From Candidatus Zixiibacteriota bacterium (GTDB lineage Bacteria > Zixibacteria > MSB-5A5 > GN15 > JACZUZ01): a stretch of DNA of 64,000 nt. Made by a program: the position numbers and the translations under genes. Positions within the stretch are counted from its first letter, which is position 1; each line of letters starts with the position of its first letter. The notes beneath the pieces were generated by a model. The model was not told where the DNA came from. It did not search any database and saw only the letters and a list, made by a program, of their open reading frames with translations. Where the stretch lies: contig JAJRPJ010000009.1 of assembly GCA_024280835.1 (NCBI GenBank), positions 61,139-125,138 of the forward strand, read 5' to 3'. Shown piece by piece: positions 8,381-16,784 of the stretch.

Positions 8381-9499
8381 TCACTCTGCGTTGTTTTTCT
8401 TTGCAATGCTGCTTCCTTTGCAATGCTGTTTTCTTTGCAATGCTGCGCCCCGCAGACGGCCACCTAAGATAAGGAATAGCGCCAGAACTGCAACCATAAT
8501 CACAACCAGCCCTCGCGCCACTAACGACTTGTCCCAAAACAACATAACTATCGAGAGAGCTCCAGTTATGGCGCTGAAGGCCCAGAATGTCCGGACTGTC
8601 GCCCAATAACTAAGCCCCAAATAGCCCAAATAGTGAAACAAGTGCCGCCTGTCGGCTTTGAGGACATTCTTGCCAGCGAGCAATCGCCTCGTAAAAGATG
8701 TGAAGGTCTCGACCAATGGCACAGCCAGAGCAACCAAAGGCGGGAATAATGCCGCGCCTGTGAATGACTTGATCGGGGCCAGCATTGAAAGGACTGCAAA
8801 AAGATAGCCGACTAACAAGGCTCCAGAGTCGCCGAGAAAAAGTCGCGCGGGATAGAGATTGAAGTAAAGCACACCAACTAAAGCTCCCGCCAAAGCCAGT
8901 GATAACGCCACTCCGCCAGGGATGTCTAATAGAAATGAAATGGCGGCAACCGCAATGGCGCCGATTAATCCGACGCCTGTGGCAAGACCATCGAGGCCGT
9001 CAATTAGATTGATAGCATTTGAAAGTAGAATCACCCAAAAGACACTTATCAGCGCTGACCATGCGCCTGGATGTACTTCGCCAACAAAAGGAATGTACAG
9101 TGGATCAATTACCATACCGCCGAAATACAGAAGCAATCCTGCGGCGGCTTGCGAAAGTAGTTTTAGCCATGCCGACACAGGTTGAATATCGTCATAGAGA
9201 CCAATGCCGAAGATAAGGAGGGCGCCAAGAGATATATGTAGCCAAGGAATGCTAGGCCCTACCCAATCCGGAAAGAGCAGCCCTACCAACGACATAGAGA
9301 CAATCATCGACAGTATTACACTAACGCCACCGATATTGGGAACTGGTTCTTTGTGGCGTTTGCGTTGACTAGGTTTATCGACAATATCGTGTTGCAGACA
9401 AAAGCGAATTAGCGCGCGACTAACGAGCAGTGACACTATCAGCGCCGATACAAGCGCCAATAACATACCTGTGATGTTCTGTGAAGGATCGCTAATCAT
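8381..9499 (-). CDS. Undecaprenyl-phosphate sugar-1-phosphate transferase (WecA/MraY family)
   Basis: 372 residues with about ten membrane segments. Family motifs: DKPSQRKRHKEPVPNIGG near the N-terminus, GLYDDIQPVSAWLKL, NAINLIDGLDGLATG, FLGDSGALLVGY and the late ADRRHLFHYLG loop. It moves a sugar phosphate (commonly GlcNAc-1-P) from UDP-sugar to the lipid carrier, starting envelope polysaccharide synthesis. The start overlaps the stop of the upstream glycosyltransferase (ATGA). The last 20 or so residues (ALQRKQHCKG and onward) come from a 17-bp tandem repeat that has grown into the gene's 3' end and are not part of the family fold. Confidence 0.88.
   Translation of the reverse strand: MISDPSQNITGMLLALVSALIVSLLVSRALIRFCLQHDIVDKPSQRKRHKEPVPNIGGVSVILSMIVSMSLVGLLFPDWVGPSIPWLHISLGALLIFGIGLYDDIQPVSAWLKLLSQAAAGLLLYFGGMVIDPLYIPFVGEVHPGAWSALISVFWVILLSNAINLIDGLDGLATGVGLIGAIAVAAISFLLDIPGGVALSLALAGALVGVLYFNLYPARLFLGDSGALLVGYLFAVLSMLAPIKSFTGAALFPPLVALAVPLVETFTSFTRRLLAGKNVLKADRRHLFHYLGYLGLSYWATVRTFWAFSAITGALSIVMLFWDKSLVARGLVVIMVAVLALFLILGGRLRGAALQRKQHCKGSSIAKKNNAE
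8400..8446. repeat. 17-bp tandem repeat, 2.8 copies, at gene 3' end
   Basis: Units TTTGCAATGCTGCTTCC (8400-8416), TTTGCAATGCTGTTTTC (8417-8433) and TTTGCAATGCTGC (8434-8446). The period is not a multiple of three, so each copy is read in a different frame in the transferase gene, giving a basic, cysteine-containing tail. Confidence 0.9.
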
Positions 9500-10428
9500 T
9501 TGTTACCTTTGAGAGCGCTGACGCAGGCCGAAATGATAAAATTGGTTAGTAAAGCCAACGGCAAGACAGCGTTTGAGAAAAAACCTGGCAGACGTTTGCG
9601 ATAATACCGCCAAACTGAAAGATGGTGCCAACGTGAGCGCTTTGACGCTGAGGCTTGCGACCCCGCTCCCCAATAATGAAGCGCCCCTGCTTGCGGACAA
9701 AAATATATTTTGCCGCCTTGGGCTTCGATTTCCGCTGAGATATCTGTGTCTTCCATGAACATGAAGAACCGCTCGTCGAAACCGCCTAGTTTGGCAAACA
9801 CTTCACGTTTGATCATCAATGCTGTGGCTGCAGTAGCTGGAACTTCTGTGGTTGTTTGATAATCTGGCAGAGTGTACCCAACACTTTTGCTTCCTAGTAG
9901 AGCGCTGAGTGTCGACCCTCGTGAGCCGAAGATATTTAACTTTGTGGGCAGCTCACGGCAGGTGGCTTGGAATGAGCCATCAGCGTTCCGCATCCGTCCA
10001 CTAGCAGCCCAAGCGTTGTCTTTTTTTTTGAGTGTCTTGATAAGTTCTAAAATTGCTCCAGAGTCAAGAATGACATCAGGGTTGAGAAAAAGCAAGTACT
10101 CTCCCCGAGCTTCCCGAGCGCCGACATTGCAACCAGCCCCAAAGCCAACATTATTAACTAGAGTTATCATGCGGCCTTGCTGCAAGTGACGATTGATTGT
10201 CTCTGCTGATTCACTGGAGTTGATGGAGTCACTGGCGTTGTCGACAAATAGCGCTTCACTCTGATAGCTAGGATTTGATTTTTGGAGTTGTTTCAATTCT
10301 TCGGCCAAGACGGTTACCGAATTGGACAAAGCTTCCCCGCTATTATGCAATACCATAATTACAGACAAACATAAGCCGTCAGGATTCATCATGTCGGGAA
10401 TATAAGCGGAAATTCGGAGACAAGCCAC
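9496..10428 (-). CDS. Glycosyltransferase family 2 (rhamnosyltransferase-like)
   Basis: About 300 residues. GT-A fold with the N-terminal LSVIMVLHNSG strand, VDNASDS, EYLLFLNPDVIL (the DxD-type metal motif appears as NPD) and MFMEDTDISAEIEAQGG, as in dTDP-rhamnosyl transferases of cell-surface polysaccharide synthesis. The C-terminus has a hydrophobic helix. The longest frame begins with GTG at 10428, but the ATG at 10392 is the more natural start because the fold begins just after it. Neither has a clear ribosome site. It is coupled to the downstream WecA-like transferase by a 4-bp overlap. Confidence 0.8.
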   Translation of the reverse strand: MACLRISAYIPDMMNPDGLCLSVIMVLHNSGEALSNSVTVLAEELKQLQKSNPSYQSEALFVDNASDSINSSESAETINRHLQQGRMITLVNNVGFGAGCNVGAREARGEYLLFLNPDVILDSGAILELIKTLKKKDNAWAASGRMRNADGSFQATCRELPTKLNIFGSRGSTLSALLGSKSVGYTLPDYQTTTEVPATAATALMIKREVFAKLGGFDERFFMFMEDTDISAEIEAQGGKIYFCPQAGALHYWGAGSQASASKRSRWHHLSVWRYYRKRLPGFFSNAVLPLALLTNFIISACVSALKGNK

Positions 10429-10493
10429 AGCCTGTCAGTAATTCCAGAGGGTTGGTTAAACTAATTGACTTAGAAAAATCGGCTTCGTTCTTC

Positions 10494-11222
10494 TTAGTCC
10501 AGCTTGCCTATCATCGAAAGCCAGCGCAAATACCAGACAACTCTAATGGCTTCGCGGACAATCTTCTTGGACATTTTCGAGGTGCCCTGCACACGGTCGA
10601 CGAATGTTATCGGGATTTCTTTGATACGGAATTTTTTCTTCCAAACTCGCATGGACAGCTCAATTTGGAATGAATAGCCATTGGACTGGATGGCATCAAG
10701 ATCGATGGCTTCAAGGACTTCGCGGCGGAAACATTTGAAGCCACCAGTGCCGTCGCGCAGTGGTAGACCAGTAATAACCCTTGAATATGTGTTGGCGAAA
10801 TAACTCAAGAGCAAACGGCTCATCGGCCAATTGACGACATTGACTCCACAAATGTAGCGTGAACCAATTACCAAATCGTATTCTTTGATTTCGTGTAGGA
10901 AGTCTTTGATATACTGTGGGCCATGCGAAAAGTCGGCGTCCATTTCAAAAATCAGAGAAAACTCTCGCTCCAATGCCCATTTGAAACCAGCGATATAGGC
11001 GCGTCCGAGACCTTCTTTTTTTTCGCGATGGAGGATATTAACCCGTGGCTCAGATTTGATGAGTCTATCGACAATATCACCTGTGCCATCTGGTGAACCA
11101 TCATCGACTACAAGCACATTGATACGTGGGTCCAGCGGTAAAACCGCATGGATGATTTTCTCGATGTTTTCCCGCTCATTGTATGTCGGGAAAATAATCA
11201 GAATTTTGCCTGAACTACTCAA
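10494..11222 (-). CDS. Polyprenol-phosphate mannosyltransferase-like (DPM1 family)
   Basis: 242 residues, the length of single-domain dolichol/polyprenol-phosphate mannose synthases. It shows FPTYNERENIEKII at the start, VDDGSPDGTGDIV and EMDADFSHGPQYI, the DPM1-type DxD motif. It would load a sugar onto a polyprenyl phosphate at the cytosolic membrane face, for use by GT-C enzymes such as the membrane proteins nearby. The start is TTG, chosen because GGAG lies 10 bases upstream and the fold begins at once. Confidence 0.85.
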   Translation of the reverse strand: MSSSGKILIIFPTYNERENIEKIIHAVLPLDPRINVLVVDDGSPDGTGDIVDRLIKSEPRVNILHREKKEGLGRAYIAGFKWALEREFSLIFEMDADFSHGPQYIKDFLHEIKEYDLVIGSRYICGVNVVNWPMSRLLLSYFANTYSRVITGLPLRDGTGGFKCFRREVLEAIDLDAIQSNGYSFQIELSMRVWKKKFRIKEIPITFVDRVQGTSKMSKKIVREAIRVVWYLRWLSMIGKLD

Positions 11223-11268
11223 TGCTATTACTCCACGAATAATGCGTTACTAGAAATATTCTTCCAAA

Positions 11269-13851
11269 CTAATTCTCTACTTCTGCAGAGACTATCTGCT
11301 CGTGCTGATTGTCCTCACGGCGCCACCAACCCAGTCCTAGCAATCCAAAGGCAAATACTAGAGAAACATAGGTGATGTTTCTGCCCTTCTCATACAAAGG
11401 GGATGCGTAACGAAAAGTCAATGTCCCCTCGCCTTTTGAAACCAATGCGCCCAAGAAAGCTCCATCAGTCCTCACTGATTGAATCAGCTCACCGTTTAAG
11501 TATGGGAGCCAACCGTCGTAAAAAGCAGTGGTGACAACAATTGGTCTTGCGGTTTGAACATCATACCTGACGACGATGCTGTCCATGTCGCTCAAGACAA
11601 CCTGAATCTTGTCTTGAGAGAGGCGATTCACCGCATTTGAATCAGCTTGTAATTGGTATAATTGCGCTAGCGCCGACTCCCATTCTGTCGGCATTTCTTC
11701 TACAAAGGCAACCTCAAGTAAGTTCTCTTTTCCAGCGAGAATATGCGGATAAATCTGTTTTCGCTCGGCTATTGTGACAATAGTATCTGGCAAGAAAGCA
11801 CGCGAGAAAGCATTGGGGTTCTCATAGACTGCGACATTGCCAAGATCGAGAGCAATAGTTACTGGCTGAGGACCAAAATGTCCTGCAGGGAAAGCGCTTT
11901 GCTTTGGCAATACCAGATATTTGGCGCCGACTAGATTCAGGAATCTGGCATTGGTAATATTTTTGAGGGCGCTACCTTTGAGGATTTGGTTGCCGTACAT
12001 CCCAGGCCCACCGAGCAAATCATCATACCATTTGAGTTGGTTGCCATGATACCCCGAGACAACTTCTATGCCATGGTAAGGTAAGAAGTCTCCCTGAAAG
12101 ATGCCCCACTGGAAAGTGCGGTAGTTTTTTGAATTCTGATTGAGATAGGTGGTGATTGGGTTCGGCTCGAAACTTTGACGCATTCTTTGCGAGTCAACAG
12201 TTTGAATGAATCTTCCACCGAAGCGAATACCATCAACCATCACCAAAAGCGGCAGAGCCAACAAAACTAACCGCGGCAAGGCCCCACGTATCACACCCCA
12301 AATAGCGCCGATTGAAGCGGCTACCAAGAAGAAACTCACCCAGAAACCTTTTTGAATTGCTGGCAAATTGGCCATAGCGATATTCCACTTGGTGGTATTT
12401 CGCGCCACAAGTTGCGACTTGATACCGCTGTAGAAAATATCTGTATAAGCGCTGAGCATACTCTCCCCTGCCATCCCCCAGAGCAAAGCCAGCGCTCCGA
12501 GAGAACCACCGAATATTAACAGGTACTTACGGAAACGCGCTTTCGATTTGGCTTGAGCTTCGCGGTATTCTTCTAATACCCACTGCACACCCATCGCCGC
12601 CAGAAGCGAGATGGAAAAACTGAAAATGAACATAATCATCGAAGGCGCGCGCAGAGATTTGACATTGGGTATTAGATAGAAGTATAGCTTGAAAAGTGGC
12701 GTAGTCGCGCCTAGCGCATAGGACAAGGCAAAAAGAGCCAGCCCTCCGAAGAACACTCCTTTGCGACGATAGAAAAACACACCGATGATTCCAAGAAACA
12801 GGGCTACAACGCCGACATACTCAGAATTGTCTTTGAAAGCATTCTTACCCCAATAATGTACATCAGGATACTCTGTTCTGTCGACTGAAGTTCCGACGAA
12901 CTCTGGATCAATCAACCCAACTACACCCTCGGTGTGCATTGACCAACTTGTCGCCCATTGCCAACCGCTTTTGGTGTCGGTGCGTGGCGAGAAGTTCTTT
13001 GTGTATTGCACGCCAGGGTAGAATTGAATTGCGGAGATTCCCAAACCGAGAACCACTGCCAAAGCAAACCCTGCGCTATGTGTCGCAAGCGGTAACATTG
13101 AGCCGCCATTGGCTCCCGCTGAACGAATACTTTTGAAACGTTGGTAGAGCAAATACAAAGCATAGAAACCCAACGCCCAAAGAGTGAAATATGACATTTG
13201 CGGATGTGGTGTGAGAATTATCAACCCAATTACAGCGCCTAGCAGAGTAAAGTTCAATATCATGCTGCGGTTAAAAGCTCTATCTAAGAAGAGAATAGCC
13301 AAGGGGAACAAGGTTGTGACGAAGATTTTGCCGTCATGACCTGGCGCTACCAAACTGACCAAGTATCCAGAGAAGCCATAACAAACTGCGGCCACCGCGG
13401 AGGCTGTTCTGGAAAGCGCAAACTCTCGCGCGGTCCAGTACATAAATAATCCTGCCAAGAAAATATGGACCACCAGATTCCAGCCCAGCATTCTGAAGAG
13501 ATTACCAAAATATTTTAGTGATGAAAGGGGATAAAATATGTCTCCATGGAAAGCATCGACATAAGGCATACCACCAAAGATGTAGGGATTCCAATGTGGA
13601 GGACCACCAACATTGCGCACATGGTCGACCAACATCTCGCGGAAGAAAACACCAGCATTGATTGTGTCTGAACCATAGAGCATCAAATCCGAGAAGACGA
13701 ATTTGCGAAAGAGAATTAGAACTCCAAGACCAACCACGGTGAAAAACAGATACGGAAACAGATTATTTCTGTCTATCTTCGCGAGTTGGTCTTTCCCGCT
13801 AAGGGTGTGTGCGGCCTGTGAGGCAATAGATGTTTTCGGTGATTTCGACAT
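11269..13851 (-). CDS. YfhO-family integral membrane protein
   Basis: 860 residues with an N-terminal membrane domain of about ten to twelve helices, a large non-membrane region (about 540-815) and a final helix near 830-848. Segments such as FGGMPYVDAFHGDIFYPL and YDGWLPYLNGELIQSVRTDGAF are typical of the YfhO group, predicted GT-C-like membrane glycosyltransferases. The ATG start follows AGGAGCT. It lies upstream of the polyprenol-phosphate mannosyltransferase-like gene on the same strand, so it is a candidate user of that lipid-linked sugar. That link is inference. Confidence 0.8.
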   Translation of the reverse strand: MSKSPKTSIASQAAHTLSGKDQLAKIDRNNLFPYLFFTVVGLGVLILFRKFVFSDLMLYGSDTINAGVFFREMLVDHVRNVGGPPHWNPYIFGGMPYVDAFHGDIFYPLSSLKYFGNLFRMLGWNLVVHIFLAGLFMYWTAREFALSRTASAVAAVCYGFSGYLVSLVAPGHDGKIFVTTLFPLAILFLDRAFNRSMILNFTLLGAVIGLIILTPHPQMSYFTLWALGFYALYLLYQRFKSIRSAGANGGSMLPLATHSAGFALAVVLGLGISAIQFYPGVQYTKNFSPRTDTKSGWQWATSWSMHTEGVVGLIDPEFVGTSVDRTEYPDVHYWGKNAFKDNSEYVGVVALFLGIIGVFFYRRKGVFFGGLALFALSYALGATTPLFKLYFYLIPNVKSLRAPSMIMFIFSFSISLLAAMGVQWVLEEYREAQAKSKARFRKYLLIFGGSLGALALLWGMAGESMLSAYTDIFYSGIKSQLVARNTTKWNIAMANLPAIQKGFWVSFFLVAASIGAIWGVIRGALPRLVLLALPLLVMVDGIRFGGRFIQTVDSQRMRQSFEPNPITTYLNQNSKNYRTFQWGIFQGDFLPYHGIEVVSGYHGNQLKWYDDLLGGPGMYGNQILKGSALKNITNARFLNLVGAKYLVLPKQSAFPAGHFGPQPVTIALDLGNVAVYENPNAFSRAFLPDTIVTIAERKQIYPHILAGKENLLEVAFVEEMPTEWESALAQLYQLQADSNAVNRLSQDKIQVVLSDMDSIVVRYDVQTARPIVVTTAFYDGWLPYLNGELIQSVRTDGAFLGALVSKGEGTLTFRYASPLYEKGRNITYVSLVFAFGLLGLGWWRREDNQHEQIVSAEVEN

Positions 13852-14175
13852 GTAGCTCCTATTTAAGTTCTTGCGTCTAAACCAGCCGCGAACATAGACA
13901 CGCGAACATAGCCAACTTCAACGACTTACGCAATCCATATCGTAGCTTGGCGCTCAATATACCGTTTTCGATTATCCTTGCAAACTGGACGACTTTGACT
14001 ATATTCATAGAGTCCTCAACGAGGAGAGTTTCATCCTCGAAGTGTTCGGCCTCATAGCTTTATCTATCAGCATTGGTCTATAACAGCTTTCTTTAACGAT
14101 TCTCTCACACATTATACTTTTGAAATACTCTTTTTGCTTCTAAAACAACTTTGTTATTTGTAACGAAAGGTAAGA
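13852..14175. other. Divergent intergenic region
   Basis: 324 bp between the YfhO-like gene (minus) and the BNR/dockerin protein (plus). A TATACT at 14113-14118 could be a -10 element for the plus-strand gene, with no convincing -35. No RNA or terminator was recognised. Confidence 0.4.
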
Positions 14176-16521
14176 ATGTCGATGAAATCGGTAACAATTA
14201 AGACGGGCCCTACAATCTCAACACTATTTGTCTTGAGCTTACTATTGATGCCGATGGTTGTCTCGGCGACAAGCTCTTACCCACCACCTCTCAATGTTCG
14301 TGTAACAAACATTCCACAATTGAACAACGAAGAGCAGGCGGCAATTTCTCCCATAGATTCAAATATCATAATTTCTGTCTGGCGGGATTTCAGACTAGGA
14401 TACCGTCAGATAGGTATTGGTCGTTCCACTGATGGCGGATTGACTTGGACTGATTCATTAATTAGTCCAGAGATGCAGTACATCAATATCATCACTGCTT
14501 TTGCGCAGTCTGTTACTAACAATTGGCAGTCTGACCCTACTCTCAATGTCGATAGGTTTGGCAATTTCTATATTTCTGCTCTTGATTTCGCTCCAAATGC
14601 TAACAACGATTCATCGACAGCAGTATTTTACAAATCTACCGACGCAGGACTTTCTTGGACAGGGCCAGTTCCAATAAGCCCGATTTTCGCCCCCGCTTTT
14701 GAGGATAAGCAATTCGTGACAGTCGATAATTCTAGTGGGCTTACTGATGGCAATGTTTATATGTCGTGGACACGCTTTCCTAACCCTAACAGAATGCTAT
14801 TTATTCGTTCGACAGATGGCGCTTCATCATTTGAAGACACTGTAGTTGTCGGCCCAACTCAAACTTCAACGGGCTGCGGCGCTAGCATATTTGACGCTGG
14901 ACAATTTTCAATTCCGATTGTGGGCGCCAATGGAGATGTTCATGTTTTCTGGCAAGGCACACGGTTGGATTCTTCTGGGTTCTGTTCTGGCTTTACGTCA
15001 ATAAAGCATGTTGTATCAACGGACGGCGGTCTAACTTTCACTGTTGAGGATAATATTCAACAAGTTTCTGGCTACACATCGGCTCAAGGTGGCATCAATA
15101 CATACTCCCAGCCAGTGGTTGATGTCGACCGCACCTCGGGTCCGTTTGCTGGGAACATGTATCTTTGTTTTACCAATAGGGGCGCAGAGGACGCTGGACG
15201 CACAGATGTTGACTTCATGATGTCCACGGACAACGCGCTGACTTGGACCAATCGTGTAAAACTCAACGATGATTCTAACAGCGAACTCAACGATAGTTTT
15301 CACCCTTGGCTGTTCGTCAATGAAGAAGGTGTTGTGATTGTTATCTACTATGACAATCGCCTTAACCCGCCGACATATACAAACTTTGATCTTTTTGCCA
15401 CATACTCATTTGATGGTGGGCAAACTTTCACCAGCAACCATCGTATCACCGATGTTTCTTCAAGCCCTAACTCATTATTTTCAAGTGAATCGTCAAGTGA
15501 GTCGAATGGTCGGGCGCAACTCTTTGACTATTCAGGAGCATTTGACCCACGAGATGCTCCACTATTGAGCCCAACAGCTCCACAGGCTGGCCTTATAGGT
15601 GAGTATATCGGGCTTGGCGCTTTTCATGATAAGATTAGCGCCACTTGGACTGATAGCCGTGATGGAAACTCTGAGGTCTATACTTCATCATGGTATATTC
15701 CTCTCCTTGAGCCGAAGCTCATATTGCCAGACAGTGGATTTTTTGCTACCGCTTCGCCAACATTTACATGGGCGACTTCATGGAAAAACGGCGCCGATCA
15801 GTATCGCCTTGAGATTGCCGATGATGCCGCATTCTCAAGTATCGTTGCCACACGAACTGTCGACACAAATTTCAATGTCTTAGATTTCGCTTTGACTGAC
15901 GGCGAATATTTCTGGCGTGTCAAGACTTTCAATCTTTCAAATAGTGATAGCACAGAGTTTTCATCTATTAACAGTTTCCAAGTTGATGGCTCTCCACCTT
16001 CAACCCCAACACTGCTGGCGCCAATCGACTTACTTGTAACACTGAATCCCAAGCCAGCTTTCGATTGGACAGATGCGGTTGATGCGATAAGCTCTGTAAC
16101 TTATTCGATAGATATATCAACTGATGCGGGATTTCCTGTGGGTCCGCTGACAACCACAGTTTCGGGGATACCCTTTTCTGATCATACCCCAGCTGATTCA
16201 CTCGCTGAGGACGTTGCGACGTTCTGGCGTGTGCGCGCAACAGACGCTGTAGGCAATACATCAACTACTACCACATTTTCCGTGACATTCACCCCTGCTT
16301 GCTGTTTGAATGCTGGTGACTATGACCACAATGGCTCTTTCAATATTGCCGATGTCACCGCAGGAATTGCGCGTATATTTTCCTCTGGTGTAGCTCCCTC
16401 CTATCAGGATGAAGCTGATGCTGATGGCGACAATACGTTCAATATTGCTGATGTAACCTATGGAATCGCTCGGATTTTCGGTGGTGGGCCAGCTCCAGTT
16501 TGCGGTACAACTGGGACTTGA
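14176..16521 (+). CDS. Secreted BNR/sialidase-like propeller protein with dockerin-like C-terminus
   Basis: 781 residues. Signal peptide at about 10-32. Residues about 40-510 carry repeated BNR/Asp-box-like pieces (STDGGLTW, STDAGLSW, STDGASSF, STDGGLTF, STDNALTW, SFDGGQTF), the mark of sialidase-type beta-propellers. Two fibronectin-like segments follow (about 515-700). The last 65 residues hold two EF-hand-like repeats, GDYDHNGSFNIADVTAGIAR and ADGDNTFNIADVTYGIAR, as in type I dockerins. No catalytic sialidase residues were identified, so an enzymatic role is not claimed. It is probably a surface or extracellular protein. A strong terminator follows. Confidence 0.8.
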   Translation: MSMKSVTIKTGPTISTLFVLSLLLMPMVVSATSSYPPPLNVRVTNIPQLNNEEQAAISPIDSNIIISVWRDFRLGYRQIGIGRSTDGGLTWTDSLISPEMQYINIITAFAQSVTNNWQSDPTLNVDRFGNFYISALDFAPNANNDSSTAVFYKSTDAGLSWTGPVPISPIFAPAFEDKQFVTVDNSSGLTDGNVYMSWTRFPNPNRMLFIRSTDGASSFEDTVVVGPTQTSTGCGASIFDAGQFSIPIVGANGDVHVFWQGTRLDSSGFCSGFTSIKHVVSTDGGLTFTVEDNIQQVSGYTSAQGGINTYSQPVVDVDRTSGPFAGNMYLCFTNRGAEDAGRTDVDFMMSTDNALTWTNRVKLNDDSNSELNDSFHPWLFVNEEGVVIVIYYDNRLNPPTYTNFDLFATYSFDGGQTFTSNHRITDVSSSPNSLFSSESSSESNGRAQLFDYSGAFDPRDAPLLSPTAPQAGLIGEYIGLGAFHDKISATWTDSRDGNSEVYTSSWYIPLLEPKLILPDSGFFATASPTFTWATSWKNGADQYRLEIADDAAFSSIVATRTVDTNFNVLDFALTDGEYFWRVKTFNLSNSDSTEFSSINSFQVDGSPPSTPTLLAPIDLLVTLNPKPAFDWTDAVDAISSVTYSIDISTDAGFPVGPLTTTVSGIPFSDHTPADSLAEDVATFWRVRATDAVGNTSTTTTFSVTFTPACCLNAGDYDHNGSFNIADVTAGIARIFSSGVAPSYQDEADADGDNTFNIADVTYGIARIFGGGPAPVCGTTGT

Positions 16522-16589
16522 AGACAACCGCATTATGCCCTAACATATCTAATTGCAATAACTTAATGCAGCTATGTGGATAAAAAAGT

Positions 16590-16621
16590 GAGGTGGGTTT
16601 TGTTAACCCACCTCTTTTTTT
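16590..16621 (+). terminator. Rho-independent terminator after the BNR/dockerin gene
   Basis: GAGGTGGGTT and AACCCACCTC form a perfect 10-bp stem (16590-16599 with 16605-16614) around TTGTT, followed by a run of Ts. An A-run on the other side lets it work in the opposite direction too. Confidence 0.92.
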
Positions 16622-16784
16622 GTTGTAGAGTAAAAGTTCGCGCCTGTAATTGTGTCTGCTAACCAATGGGAGTATATTCTCGGGCGTCTAACGACCACCT
16701 TTGGTAACACGATCTGTAATCCAAGACAAACATCCCAGAAGATACAGCCATTAAAGTCAATCAACTCACTTCCAAAGAACTCAT

